Assembly: GCA_963712995.1 (NCBI GenBank)
Contig: CAVQKH010000040.1
Location: 1-64,000 of the forward strand
DNA length: 64,000 nucleotides
Direction of reading: 5' to 3'
DNA from: GCA-003244245 sp963712995
Lineage (GTDB): Bacteria > Actinomycetota > Actinomycetes > Mycobacteriales > Pseudonocardiaceae
The notes under the pieces were generated by a model. It worked only from the letters and a program-made list of their open reading frames with translations. It was not told where the DNA came from and did not search any database. Positions within the stretch are counted from its first letter, which is position 1; each line of letters starts with the position of its first letter. Of this stretch, positions 7,661-16,666 are shown piece after piece. The position numbers were made by a program, and so were the translations under genes.

Positions 7661-9307
7661 CTAGCTCAGCATGCCGGCGACGGGGCGTAGACGGGGGGAG
7701 CCTTCGTCTTCGTGGTAGTCGGCCGGGTTGGTCTCGTCGGTGCCGTTGAAGACGCGCATCCGGCGCAGCACGATGGTCACCAGCACCGCGGCCACGAGAT
7801 TACCGAGAAGCGCGACGAAACCGACGTAGATCTGCATCGATGAGCCGGTGAATGGATGCCAGCCGAGCAGTGAGAGCTTGTTCAGCGCCAGCGCCGACCC
7901 GCCGAAGTGCTGCTTTCCACTCGACGGGTTGGGAATGCCGTAGAGCATCACCATTCCCCAACCCATACCGACCACCCAGCCCGCGATCAATCCCCAGATA
8001 TGGAACCAGCGGGTGTAGAGCGCGATCGCCACTATCGGCAGTGTCTGCAGAATGATCACGCCACCGATCAGCTGCAGGTCGATGGCGTACTGCGGGTCGA
8101 TGAGCACGATGAACACGACCGCGCCGAACTTCACCACCAGCGAGGCGAGCTTGGCCTGCTTGCATTCCTGCTCGGCGCTGGCGTCGCGACGCAGGTAGAC
8201 CTTGTAGATATTCCGGGTCCACAGGTTCGCCGCCGCGATCGACATGATCGCGGCGGGCACCAGAGCTCCGATCCCGATGGCGGCGAACGCGATACCGGCG
8301 AACCAGGAGGAGAACTGCCCCTCGAACAGCATCGGGACCACGGTGTTGGAATCCGGTCGACCGGTGGCCGCATTGACGATCGGTTTCGTACCGGCCGCGA
8401 TCGCGGCATAACCCAGCAATGCGAGCAACCCCAGGAGCAGCGAGTACGCCGGCAGCGCCACCATGTTGCGTTTGATCACATTGCGGCCGCGGGCGGCCAG
8501 TGCACCGGTGACCGCATGCGGATACAGGAACAGCGCCAGCGCCGAACCCAGCGCCAGGGTGACGTACTGCAACTGGTTGTTCTCGCCCAGCAGGATCCCG
8601 TCGGCCGGTGTCGGCGTGGCGGCGAACTTCGCCTCCGCGGCGTCGAAAATGGCGCCCCAGCCACCGAGCTTGGTGGGCAGGATAACCACGGCGGCGATGA
8701 TGACCAGGTAGATCAGCGCGTCCTTGACGAACGCGATCAGCGCGGGCGCCCGCAAGCCGGATTGATAGGTGTAGGCCGCCAGGATCACGAAGGCGACGAA
8801 CAGCGGGGCGTGCCCGGCCAGCCCGGCCCCGTTGAGGCCCATCGTGCGCAGCACCGCCTCCAGCCCGGCCAGTTGCAGGGCGATGTAGGGCATCGTCGCG
8901 ATGATGCCGGTGATCGCCACCAGCAGCGCCAGGGTGGCCGAGCCGTAGCGGCCGGCCACGAAGTCTGCCGGGGTGACGTAACCGTGCACCCGGGACACCG
9001 ACCACAACCGGACCAGCGGCAGGAACACCAGCGGGTAGACCAGCACGGTGTAGGGCAGCGCGAAGAACCCCATCGCGCCGGCACCGAACATCAGCGCGGG
9101 CACCGCGACGAAGGTGTAGGCGGTGTAGAGGTCACCGCCGATGAGGAACCAGGTGACCCACGAGCCGAACTTGCGGCCGCCGAGCCCCCACTCATCGAGA
9201 TGCGCGAGGTTGTCCGCGGCTTTCCACCGCGCGGCGTAGAAACCCAACCCGGTGACGAGGGCGAACAGCAGCGTGAAGACGGCCAGTTCGGTCCAGAGCA
9301 CCGTCAT
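7661..9307 (-). CDS. mctP: Sodium:solute symporter (monocarboxylate/organic acid uptake, MctP-like)
   Basis: This 548-aa polytopic protein of the SSS family has about 13 hydrophobic helices. The start region WTELAVFTLLFALVTGLGFY, the conserved YTPADF-like segment (VHGYVTPADFVAGRYGS) and helix 6-8 sequences are typical of SSS carriers with a DUF3311 partner. The ATG at 9307 gives a 4-nt overlap with the DUF3311 gene. PEP carboxykinase lies upstream in the same operon, so a gluconeogenic carbon source such as lactate, pyruvate or acetate is the likely substrate. The exact substrate cannot be read from the sequence, and the gene symbol is tentative. Confidence 0.8.
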   Translation of the reverse strand: MTVLWTELAVFTLLFALVTGLGFYAARWKAADNLAHLDEWGLGGRKFGSWVTWFLIGGDLYTAYTFVAVPALMFGAGAMGFFALPYTVLVYPLVFLPLVRLWSVSRVHGYVTPADFVAGRYGSATLALLVAITGIIATMPYIALQLAGLEAVLRTMGLNGAGLAGHAPLFVAFVILAAYTYQSGLRAPALIAFVKDALIYLVIIAAVVILPTKLGGWGAIFDAAEAKFAATPTPADGILLGENNQLQYVTLALGSALALFLYPHAVTGALAARGRNVIKRNMVALPAYSLLLGLLALLGYAAIAAGTKPIVNAATGRPDSNTVVPMLFEGQFSSWFAGIAFAAIGIGALVPAAIMSIAAANLWTRNIYKVYLRRDASAEQECKQAKLASLVVKFGAVVFIVLIDPQYAIDLQLIGGVIILQTLPIVAIALYTRWFHIWGLIAGWVVGMGWGMVMLYGIPNPSSGKQHFGGSALALNKLSLLGWHPFTGSSMQIYVGFVALLGNLVAAVLVTIVLRRMRVFNGTDETNPADYHEDEGSPRLRPVAGMLS

Positions 9308-9525
9308 CGCCGCTCCCGGGTCTTCACATACACCACCGCCACGCACAGCACGCCGAGCGGGATGAACAGGAACTGCATCCAGTAGAACAACGGAAACCCG
9401 AACAGGCGCGGCTCATCAGCGTTGAACAGCGGCGTGACCAGCACCAGCAGCGGAACCAGGAGTAAGAGTTTCCAGCGCAGCGCCGACCGGCCAGGCGGGC
9501 GCGAGGAGGACGAACCGGACGGCAT
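9304..9525 (-). CDS. DUF3311 small membrane protein, symporter partner
   Basis: This 73-aa protein has two membrane helices (LLLLVPLLVLVTPLFN and PLFYWMQFLFIPLGVLCVAVVYV) and a short basic C-terminus (KTRERR). DUF3311 proteins sit directly upstream of SSS symporters in many bacteria and are thought to be an accessory subunit. The stop overlaps the symporter start by 4 nt, and its own start lies only 9 nt after the PEP carboxykinase stop. Confidence 0.85.
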   Translation of the reverse strand: MPSGSSSSRPPGRSALRWKLLLLVPLLVLVTPLFNADEPRLFGFPLFYWMQFLFIPLGVLCVAVVYVKTRERR

Positions 9526-9534
9526 CTGTAGATG

Positions 9535-11382
9535 CTAGCCGGTGCTGCCCGATGCCAGCCGCTGTTTAAGCGCGTCGAGCTCGTCACGCATCGTGCCGGG
9601 CAGCGCGTTGCCGATCTTGTCAAACCACTGTCCGATGAAGGGGAGTTCGGCCCGCCACTCCTCGACGTGCACCGATAGCGCGGCGGCGACGTCCTCCGGG
9701 GCGGTGCTCAGCCCGGACAGGTCGAGATGCGCAGGCTGGGGCACCCGGCCTATCGGAGTGTCGGAGGCTGCGGCCCGGCCCTCGATCCGTTCGACGATCC
9801 ACTTCAGCACCCGGCTGTTCTCCCCGAAACCCGGCCATAGGAAGCGTCCATCGCCACCGCGCCGGAACCAGTTCACGTAGAAGATCTTCGGGAGCTTGCC
9901 GGCGTCGGCGTGCTTACCGAGGTCGATCCAGTGCTGGAAGTAGTCTCCGGCGTGGTAGCCGATGAACGGCAGCATCGCCATCGGGTCGCGGCGCACCTGG
10001 CCGACCGTGCCGGCCGCCGCCGCGGTCTTCTCACTGGAGAGCGTGGCGCCAAGAAACACCCCGTGCGACCAGTCGAAAGCCTCGTTGACCAGCGGTATCG
10101 TGTCAGCCCGGCGACCGCCGAACAGGATCGCCGAGATCGGCACGCCCGCCGGATCGTCCCACTCCGCAGCGAGCACCGGGCACTGCGTCATCGGCGTGCA
10201 GTACCGGGAGTTCGGGTGCGCGCAGCGCGAGCCGCTGGCCCCGTCGGCGGGCGTCCAGTCCCGCTTGGTCCACGAAGTGACGTGCGCAGGCCTGCCCTCC
10301 ATGCCCTCCCACCAGATGTCGCCGTCGTCGGTCAGCGCGACGTTGGTGAAGATCGAGTTTCCGGAGCACAGCGTGCGCATGGCGTTGGGGTTGGTCTTCC
10401 AACTGGTGCCCGGGGCCACCCCGAAGAACCCGTTCTCCGGGTTCACCGCATACAGCCGGCCGTCGGTGCCGAAGCGCAGCCACGCGATGTCGTCACCGAG
10501 GGTCTCGGCCTTCCAACCGGGGATGGTGGGCGCCAGCATCGCCAGGTTGGTCTTGCCACACGCCGAAGGGAACGCTGCCGCGATGTAGTGGACGGTCTGC
10601 TCCGGGCTGGTCAGCTTGAGGATCAGCATGTGCTCGGCGAGCCAGCCCTCGTCGCGGGCCATCACCGAGGCGATCCGCAGCGCGTAACACTTCTTGCCCA
10701 GCAACGCATTGCCGCCGTAACCGGATCCGTAACTCCAGATCAGCCGTTCCTCGGGGAAGTGGCTGATGTACTTGGTGTCGTTGCACGGCCAGGGCACATC
10801 GGGCTCGCCGGGCTCCAGCGGATGGCCCACCGAGTGCAGGCACGGCACGAACCCGGTATCGCTGCCGTCGGCCCGGGTGAATTTGCGCAGCGCAGCGGCA
10901 CCCATCCGAGTCATGATCCTCATCGAGCACACCACGTAGGCGGAGTCGGTGATCTCCACGCCCAGCTTGGGATCCGGGTCGGCCAGCGGGCCCATGCAGA
11001 AGGGCACCACGTACATCGTCCGGCCACGCATGCACCCCCGGTACAGCCCAGTCATGATCGATTTCATCTCGTCTGGGTGCATCCAGTTGTTGGTGGGCCC
11101 GCAGTCCTGCTCGGCCTGCGAGCAGATGAAGGTGCGCTCCTCCACCCGGGCCACGTCGGAGGGGTCCGAGGCCGCCCAGAACGAGTTGGGCTTGCGGTCC
11201 AGCCGGGTGAACGTGCCGCTGTTGACCAGCTGCGCGGTGAGCCGGTCCCACTCCTGCGCAGATCCGTCGCACCAGTAGATGCGGTCGGGCTGGGTGAGCT
11301 CTGCGGTCTCGCGCACCCAGTCGCGCAGTCGTGCGTGGCTGGTCGGGGCATTATCGAGACCCGGAACGATCCTGGCAGTCAC
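9535..11382 (-). CDS. pckG: Phosphoenolpyruvate carboxykinase (GTP)
   Basis: This 615-aa cytoplasmic enzyme converts oxaloacetate and GTP to phosphoenolpyruvate, GDP and CO2, the first committed step of gluconeogenesis from C4 acids. The kinase-1a P-loop FPSACGKTNL (residues 271-280) contains the catalytic Cys275 and Lys277. GDDIAWLRF (from 296) supplies the metal-binding Asp. Other GTP-form signatures are PNSFWAASDPSDVARVE near the N-terminus and RRDPMAMLPFIGYHAGDYF. Full length for the GTP family (about 600-620 aa). It is the first gene of an apparent operon with DUF3311 and an SSS carboxylate symporter, coupling uptake to gluconeogenesis. Confidence 0.97.
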   Translation of the reverse strand: MTARIVPGLDNAPTSHARLRDWVRETAELTQPDRIYWCDGSAQEWDRLTAQLVNSGTFTRLDRKPNSFWAASDPSDVARVEERTFICSQAEQDCGPTNNWMHPDEMKSIMTGLYRGCMRGRTMYVVPFCMGPLADPDPKLGVEITDSAYVVCSMRIMTRMGAAALRKFTRADGSDTGFVPCLHSVGHPLEPGEPDVPWPCNDTKYISHFPEERLIWSYGSGYGGNALLGKKCYALRIASVMARDEGWLAEHMLILKLTSPEQTVHYIAAAFPSACGKTNLAMLAPTIPGWKAETLGDDIAWLRFGTDGRLYAVNPENGFFGVAPGTSWKTNPNAMRTLCSGNSIFTNVALTDDGDIWWEGMEGRPAHVTSWTKRDWTPADGASGSRCAHPNSRYCTPMTQCPVLAAEWDDPAGVPISAILFGGRRADTIPLVNEAFDWSHGVFLGATLSSEKTAAAAGTVGQVRRDPMAMLPFIGYHAGDYFQHWIDLGKHADAGKLPKIFYVNWFRRGGDGRFLWPGFGENSRVLKWIVERIEGRAAASDTPIGRVPQPAHLDLSGLSTAPEDVAAALSVHVEEWRAELPFIGQWFDKIGNALPGTMRDELDALKQRLASGSTG

Positions 11383-11943
11383 GGTCCGTCTCCTTCGTGA
11401 GCCAACCGCCCCCCATCCGACCGACTGCGTTCACCGGCGAACGCCGAGGACCGCCCGTGCCTACCTGGCATGGGCGGTGGGACGTCGAAGGGATCTCCTC
11501 CAAGCGTAATCCCAGACGAGCGCAACGACCCCATAAGTGAGAAATCCCTCACACCCCAGCGGGCCAGCTCAGGACGGGCCGCCGACACCGGTGCCCGCCC
11601 CGCGGGGAAACTGCTACCAGCGGCGCCTACGGCGGCGTGGCCCGCAAGCCATGAAGACCTCAAGCCAGGCTCCGGCCGCTGGGTAGCGTGGATGTGAACC
11701 GTGCCATCGGCGATCTCCCCGGTAGCTGTCATCCCGGCCGCATCTCAAAGACGACCATGAACCATTTTCCGATCATGAGGCTGAGTGCTTGCAACATTGC
11801 AGAACAACACCATCTCGTGGCGGCTGAACGCTCCTGACGGACAGGGGTGAGGCGTGCGTCAGGGACCGGAAGAAGTCGCCGCAAACGGCGATTTCCGGCA
11901 ATCCTCTACGATGACTGCGACCTGATGCCAGAGGAGCCTCGAC
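11383..11943. other. 560-bp divergent intergenic region
   Basis: It lies between the starts of the PEP carboxykinase gene (left) and the DUF574 methyltransferase gene (right), so it must carry both promoters. Short open frames here have no recognisable protein features. No strong palindrome stood out. Confidence 0.5.
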
Positions 11944-12765
11944 ATGGCCGATGAGCGGTTCCCGGAACAGCACTCCGAGCCGACAGTTAAGATCAAGCAT
12001 GATGTGCCGCATTCGGCGCGGATCTGGAATTACTGGATGGGCGGCAAGGACAACTACGAGGTGGACCGGGTCGCCGGTGACGCCTTCGTCGCGGTGTTCC
12101 CGGACATCGTCACCGTTGCCAAGCAGGGCCGGCAGTTCCTCATCCGCGCGGTGCGTTTCCTGGCCGGTGAGGCCGGCATGCGCCAGTTCCTCGACATCGG
12201 CACCGGCCTGCCCACGATGCAGAACACCCACCAGGTCGCCCAGCAGGTCGCACCCGAGTCCCGGATCGTCTATGTCGACAACGATCCGCTGGTGCTGGCG
12301 CACGCCCGCGCACTGCTGGTCAACACCACCCCGGAGGGCGTGACCACCTACGTGGACGCCGACTTCCACCACCCGGATTTGATCATCTCCAAGGCCTGCA
12401 CCTTGCTGAACTTCACCCAGCCGGTCGCGGTCATGTTCATGGGCGTGCTCGGCCACGTCGTTGAGTTCGACAAGATGCGCTCCATCGTGGCGCGGGTGAT
12501 GGCCGCCGTCCCCTCCGGCAGCTACCTGGCGCTGTGGGACGGCACTGATACCAACAAGGCCGCCCTCGAGGCCACCGAGAACTACGCGGAAACTGGAGGC
12601 ATCCCGTACAACCTGCGCAGCCCCGAGCAGGTCGAGCAGTGCTTCGAGGGTCTGGAGATGGTGGAGCCCGGCCTGGTGCCGATCACGCAGTGGCGACCGG
12701 ACACCACCGAGATCGGCCAAGCCGAGCCGATCGACGCCTATGGAGCGGTGGCACGCAAGCCGTGA
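11944..12765 (+). CDS. DUF574 family SAM-dependent methyltransferase
   Basis: This 273-aa protein carries the SARIWNYWMGGKDNYEVDR opening that marks the actinobacterial DUF574 (methyltransferase 19) family. The SAM-binding loop is FLDIGTGLPT, followed by VDNDPLVLAHARALL (Asp binding the SAM ribose). The fold is a class I Rossmann methyltransferase. Substrates for this large family are unknown; members often neighbour XRE/DUF397 loci. A paralogue at 33662-34504 shares the layout. The stop codon is one base from the stop of the convergent PmbA gene. Confidence 0.85.
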   Translation: MADERFPEQHSEPTVKIKHDVPHSARIWNYWMGGKDNYEVDRVAGDAFVAVFPDIVTVAKQGRQFLIRAVRFLAGEAGMRQFLDIGTGLPTMQNTHQVAQQVAPESRIVYVDNDPLVLAHARALLVNTTPEGVTTYVDADFHHPDLIISKACTLLNFTQPVAVMFMGVLGHVVEFDKMRSIVARVMAAVPSGSYLALWDGTDTNKAALEATENYAETGGIPYNLRSPEQVEQCFEGLEMVEPGLVPITQWRPDTTEIGQAEPIDAYGAVARKP

Positions 12766-12766
12766 G

Positions 12767-14149
12767 TCAGCTGGCCTGGCTGACCGAGGACATGTTGAAA
12801 TCCGGGATGCGGATGGGGGGCATGGCGGTGCGAGAGAACCAGTCCTTCCACTCCCGGCACAGCGTGCGCTGCGTGGCGCCGACCTCGGTGGCTCGGCGGA
12901 GAAGATCGATCGGGCTTTCGTTGAACCGGAAGTTGTTCACCTGGCCGACCACCTCACCACCCTCGATGAGGTACACCCCGTCCCGGGTCAGGCCGGTCAG
13001 CAGCAGCGACACCGGGTCGACCTCGCGGATATACCACAGGCAGGTCAGCAGCAACCCGCGCTCGGTGCGCGCCACCAGGTCCTCGGTCGAAGCCGACGAA
13101 CCGCCGGTGAGCAGCAGGTTCTCCGGCGGTGGGGTGTAGCGGCCACCCAGCTCCTGGGCGGCCGCCCGGGGGTAGGTCAGCGCGTTCACCGCGCCCTCGT
13201 GCAGCCAGTCCACCCGGTGCGCCGCAGCGCCGTTGTCGCAGACGCTCACCGCGTCGCTCGAGGCAGTGGTCACCAGGAACGGTGCGGTCTGCAAACCTGG
13301 TGCGGCTGGGTCGGTGGACAGCGTGAGTGGCAGTTCGGTGAACCGCTCACCCAACCGGGTGCCGCCATCGCCCGCACCGGGTGCGGCGAAGGCGGAGCGG
13401 CCCTCGTGCGCCGGTCGACCGTCCATCGACCAGGCCATGTACAACATCAGATCGCCGACCGCCGAGGGCGGCAGGATCGTCTCGTAGCGGCCCACCGGTA
13501 GTGCCACCTGCCGCTGCGACCAGCTCAGCCGCCGCCGTACCTCGGCGAGCAGCGCAGCGAAGTCCAGATCGGTGAAATCAGCCGTGTAAGCGCCGGCCCA
13601 GGCGCTGCGAGACAGGTCGTCAGCGACCTTGCCGTTGAGCTCCACAGTGCCGGTGGGCTGCACCCAGCGGCGGCGCAGCCCGGTGGATGACGCCAACCAC
13701 GTGGTCTCCAAGCGGTGCTCAGCAAACCCGTAGAGCAGCTCGTTCTCGCAACCGAACGCCGGCGCCAGCCCGTCGACCAACCCGGCGAACACCCCGATCT
13801 CGGTGGCCGCCGCCGGGGCGTCGAAGTCGTCGTCGGCGTCACCCTCCACCAGCGGCGCGGCGTCCCGGGCCCGGCCGGACTGCCGGGCGGCCTGCTCGCT
13901 GGCCGCCACCGCGGCGCGTACCTCGTCGAGATCCACTCCGTTTCCGCTGATCGTCCCTACTGCGGGCCCTCCGGCGCCCTCCAGCACCGAGATCACTGTG
14001 AACGAGCGGGTGGTGGTGTGCCCGTTGGTGGTCATCGTGTTGTTCGCCCACCGCAGGTTGACCTCGCTGGTGTCGGTGAGCACCACGAGGCATCCGTCTG
14101 CTTTGGACGCTGCCAGCGCGGCCGTGGTCAGCTCATCGGGGGTGATCAC
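12767..14149 (-). CDS. TldD/PmbA family metallopeptidase, inactive-type subunit (PmbA/TldE-like)
   Basis: This 460-aa protein of the TldE/PmbA family lacks the HExxxH motif seen in its upstream partner, as expected for the non-catalytic subunit. The family forms a TldD-TldE heterodimer that cleaves unfolded peptides and processes some modified peptides such as microcin B17 in Escherichia coli. The start overlaps the TldD stop by 4 nt, so the two subunits are probably made in equal amounts. Visible family features are the N-terminal DCTEVNLRWANNT-like beta strand segment and a C-terminal GEVVGQVNNFRFNESPIDLL stretch. Confidence 0.88.
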   Translation of the reverse strand: MITPDELTTAALAASKADGCLVVLTDTSEVNLRWANNTMTTNGHTTTRSFTVISVLEGAGGPAVGTISGNGVDLDEVRAAVAASEQAARQSGRARDAAPLVEGDADDDFDAPAAATEIGVFAGLVDGLAPAFGCENELLYGFAEHRLETTWLASSTGLRRRWVQPTGTVELNGKVADDLSRSAWAGAYTADFTDLDFAALLAEVRRRLSWSQRQVALPVGRYETILPPSAVGDLMLYMAWSMDGRPAHEGRSAFAAPGAGDGGTRLGERFTELPLTLSTDPAAPGLQTAPFLVTTASSDAVSVCDNGAAAHRVDWLHEGAVNALTYPRAAAQELGGRYTPPPENLLLTGGSSASTEDLVARTERGLLLTCLWYIREVDPVSLLLTGLTRDGVYLIEGGEVVGQVNNFRFNESPIDLLRRATEVGATQRTLCREWKDWFSRTAMPPIRIPDFNMSSVSQAS

Positions 14150-15663
14150 TGGCCGGCCTCCTCGTGGGAGTTGAGCACGGTGATGCCGCGGAACAGTGCC
14201 GGGGGACAGCCGTGGCTGACCGCCGCAACCTGGCCAGGCTGAGCCTTGCCGCAGTTCATCGCCCCGCCGAGCAGCCAGGTCGACGGGCCGCCCACCGCTT
14301 CCATGGCGGCCCAGAAGTCGGTGGTGGTGGCCTGGTAGGCCACATCGCGCAGCTGCCCTGCCAGCCGGCCGTCCTCGATGCGGTAGAAGCGCTGCCCGGT
14401 GAACTGGAAGTTGTACCGCTGCATGTCGATCGACCAGGACCGGTCACCGACGATGTAGATGCCGCGGGCCACCCCGGAGATCAGCTCGGCGGTCGTGGTG
14501 TCGGCCGCCGGGTCGGGCTGGAGCGACACATTGGCCATCCGCTGGATGGGCACGTGATGCGGTGAGTCGGCGAACGCGCAGCCCGCCGAGCGCTCCAGTC
14601 CCAACCGGCGGGCGAAGACCCGGTCGGTCTGGTAACCGACCAGCGTCCCGTCGCGGACCAGGTCCCACTGCGAGGTGGCCACCCCGTCGTCGTCGTAGCC
14701 GATGGTGGCCAGCCCGTGACGCTGCGTGCGATCCCCGGTGACGTGCATCGCGGGCGAGCCGTAGCGCAGGGTGCCGAGCTTGTCCGGGGTGGCGAACGAC
14801 GAACCGGCGTAGGCCGCCTCATAGCCGATCGCCCGGTCGTACTCGGTGGCGTGTCCCACCGACTCGTGGATGGTCAACCACAGGTTGGTCGGGTCGATCA
14901 CCAGGTCGTAGCGGCCGGGCACCACGCTGGGCGCCTTGACCTTCTCCGCCAACCACTGCGGGAGCTGGGCCAGCTCGCTCTCCCAGTCCCAAACGGTGTT
15001 ACCGGTGAGGTACTCCCAGCCCCGGGCACTCGGCGGCGCACAGGTCCGCATCTGCTCGAACGAGCCCGCGGCCCGGTCCACGGCCGTGACGGTGACACTG
15101 GGGTGCAGCCGGACGCGCTGCTGAGTGGTGCTGGTGCCGGCGGAGTCGGCGTAGAACTTGTTCTCCTTCTCCGCCCGCAAGATCACGTCGGTGTGCTCGA
15201 CCCCGTCCGCGGCGAGCAACCGGCTCGACCACTCCGAGAGCAGCGCCACCTTCTCACCCAGCGGCACGGTGAACGGGTCGATCTCGTGGTCGCCGGCCCA
15301 CACCGCGTCGGCGTGCACCGGCTCGTCGGCCAGCTCCACCCGCTCGGCGTTGAGCGGGCGCAGGGCGCGGGCCAGCTCGACGGCCCGCTGCGCAGTGGCC
15401 ACCGCCGAGTCCGAAGTCAACTCGAGGTGCGAGGCGAAACCCCAGGTGCCATCGACGATCACTCGCACGGCCAAGCCGATGGTGGTCGATTCCTGCGCGG
15501 TCGCTACGGCTCCGTCGCGCAGCCGTAACAGCTGCCGGCCGATCCGCTCGATCCGGACATCGGCGTACTCAGCGCCCAGCTCGCGGGCCCTCGCGAGAGC
15601 GGCGTCAGCCAGTGACCGCAACGGCAGCCCCAGAAAGTCCAGATCTATCCCGTCGGTACTCAC
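14146..15663 (-). CDS. tldD: TldD family metallopeptidase, catalytic subunit
   Basis: This protein of about 505 aa has the zinc-binding HExxxH motif in LTIHESVGHATEYDR, with the third ligand typically the Cys in the C-terminal GGAMNCGKAQPGQ. Both are present. TldD is the active subunit of the TldD/TldE peptidase, which degrades short unfolded peptides inside the cell. I chose GTG at 15663. An upstream GTG at 15687 would add eight residues and start inside a large palindrome. The PmbA partner follows with a 4-nt overlap. Confidence 0.9.
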   Translation of the reverse strand: MSTDGIDLDFLGLPLRSLADAALARARELGAEYADVRIERIGRQLLRLRDGAVATAQESTTIGLAVRVIVDGTWGFASHLELTSDSAVATAQRAVELARALRPLNAERVELADEPVHADAVWAGDHEIDPFTVPLGEKVALLSEWSSRLLAADGVEHTDVILRAEKENKFYADSAGTSTTQQRVRLHPSVTVTAVDRAAGSFEQMRTCAPPSARGWEYLTGNTVWDWESELAQLPQWLAEKVKAPSVVPGRYDLVIDPTNLWLTIHESVGHATEYDRAIGYEAAYAGSSFATPDKLGTLRYGSPAMHVTGDRTQRHGLATIGYDDDGVATSQWDLVRDGTLVGYQTDRVFARRLGLERSAGCAFADSPHHVPIQRMANVSLQPDPAADTTTAELISGVARGIYIVGDRSWSIDMQRYNFQFTGQRFYRIEDGRLAGQLRDVAYQATTTDFWAAMEAVGGPSTWLLGGAMNCGKAQPGQVAAVSHGCPPALFRGITVLNSHEEAGQ

Positions 15664-15685
15664 AGTACCGACCCTAGCGTCTGCC

Positions 15686-15761
15686 ACCGACCGCGTTCTG
15701 GGGACAGACTGTAGTTATCAGCCCACCTGTCACTACAGTCTGTCCCCAGAACGCGGTCGGT
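15686..15761. repeat. Perfect 30-bp inverted repeat, same family as 4104-4167
   Basis: The arms 15686-15715 and 15732-15761 are exact complements with a 16-nt loop. The arm core CGCGTTCTGGGGACAGACTG is nearly the same as that at 4104-4167. It lies just upstream of the TldD start, with no gene ending into it, so it is more like a mobile or regulatory palindrome than a terminator. Confidence 0.92.
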
Positions 15762-16181
15762 GTCACAGAACGTGGTCAGGTATGTGCGAAAAGTTATGGT
15801 TGCGGCGGACCCTGGTATGGCCTAGCTTGTGCTTGCATGACCACGGAGAGTAAGGGGGCCGCTCAGGTCATCTTGGGGGGACTGCATTGAGTGCAGCGAG
15901 TCAACAGTGCAGCGGATCAACACTGCTGATGTGATACCGGGGGCGGAGTTCGCGCAGACGCTGCGATGGCGTCGACGATGGGGGCATCGTGTCGCGAGGA
16001 GTTCTCCCGGGGCGCACCCATCATCAGATAACAGTCCGGCAGCCGCGCTTTCCGGTTGCGCACTGTACGCGGTTGCGTACGGATTCGCTGCGGGCAACCT
16101 CCCTGAGTCGCTTCGGTCCTTGTCCGTTGCATGGCTACATCCATCGGCTATCCATCGGCTGAAAAGGGGAGAGGGAGCGTT
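15762..16181. other. Intergenic region with a 16-bp tandem repeat
   Basis: No convincing gene is seen. It contains two adjacent 16-mers, GTGCAGCGAGTCAACA (15891-15906) and GTGCAGCGGATCAACA (15907-15922), and a possible 17-codon frame from ATG 15838 that stops just before them. The right end carries the ribosome binding site (AAAAGGGGAGAGGG) of the small gene at 16182. Confidence 0.5.
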
Positions 16182-16403
16182 ATGAGGATCTCGGACGTCT
16201 TCGCAATGGGTGGCGGCTTCGGCGATGACCCCTACTACGACGACTACCACTTCAGCAGTGACAACCCCTGCTACAGCAGCTGGCCCTACTGCGAGAGTGC
16301 TCGCGGCCCATTCGACTACGGCCCTCGGTGGAAGCGCCAGGGCCTGGCGCACATTCTGGGGAGCCCCCGCGACGGCGGTGGACTCCTCGGGATTCTCGGG
16401 TAG
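16182..16403 (+). CDS. Small Tyr/Asp/Gly-rich protein, possible peptide precursor
   Basis: This 73-aa protein is preceded by a strong GGGGAGAGGG ribosome binding site. It opens MRISDVFAMGGGFG, then a very acidic aromatic stretch (DDPYYDDYHFSSDN) with two Cys (PCYSSWPYC), and ends in a Gly-rich HILGSPRDGGGLLGILG tail. I do not recognise the family. The leader-like start, a short Cys- and Tyr-rich core and good translation signals resemble a peptide natural-product precursor, but no modifying enzyme is adjacent, so this is only a possibility. The TldD/PmbA pair 0.5 kb away is of a peptidase type used in some peptide maturation. Confidence 0.5.
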   Translation: MRISDVFAMGGGFGDDPYYDDYHFSSDNPCYSSWPYCESARGPFDYGPRWKRQGLAHILGSPRDGGGLLGILG

Positions 16404-16616
16404 GTGCTCGCCCGCAGGCTCCTCCGGGAATCCCCGCGGGGTCAGGGTGTTCAAACCAGGGGAGAAGATCGGGGTCAACCCCCATGCTCCAGGCAGTGCG
16501 GTCCGGCACCGTATGAGGTGTCGGTCGCACCACCTGGGCGCAGCGCCGGGACGCCCAGATCGCTGATCGGCCACCCGCGGCGCGCAGGGAATCCGCGCCG
16601 CGGGCATCCGGGGTAA

Positions 16617-16666
16617 AGGGCCCGGGTCGCGATTCGGGGTGCGATCCGAGCCCCGATCCGGGCCCT
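16617..16666 (-). terminator. Stem-loop terminator after the DUF6457 gene
   Basis: The outer arms AGGGCCCGG (16617-16625) and CCGGGCCCT (16658-16666) enclose an inner TCGGGG/CCCCGA stem. It lies directly at the stop of the - strand DUF6457 gene, so it is a likely intrinsic terminator. It has no clear U tract, which is usual in high-GC actinomycetes. Confidence 0.65.

Noticed and set aside
9910..11400. Long + strand frame opposite pckG
   Set aside because: Shadow of a clearly recognised enzyme gene; composition typical of antisense frames.
11379..11732. Possible 117-codon - strand gene upstream of pckG
   Set aside because: No domain, low-complexity Ser/Arg/Gly composition; more likely promoter DNA.
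15907..16185. Possible 92-codon gene before the small Tyr-rich gene
   Set aside because: Composition without pattern, no ribosome binding site, and it starts inside a 16-bp tandem repeat.
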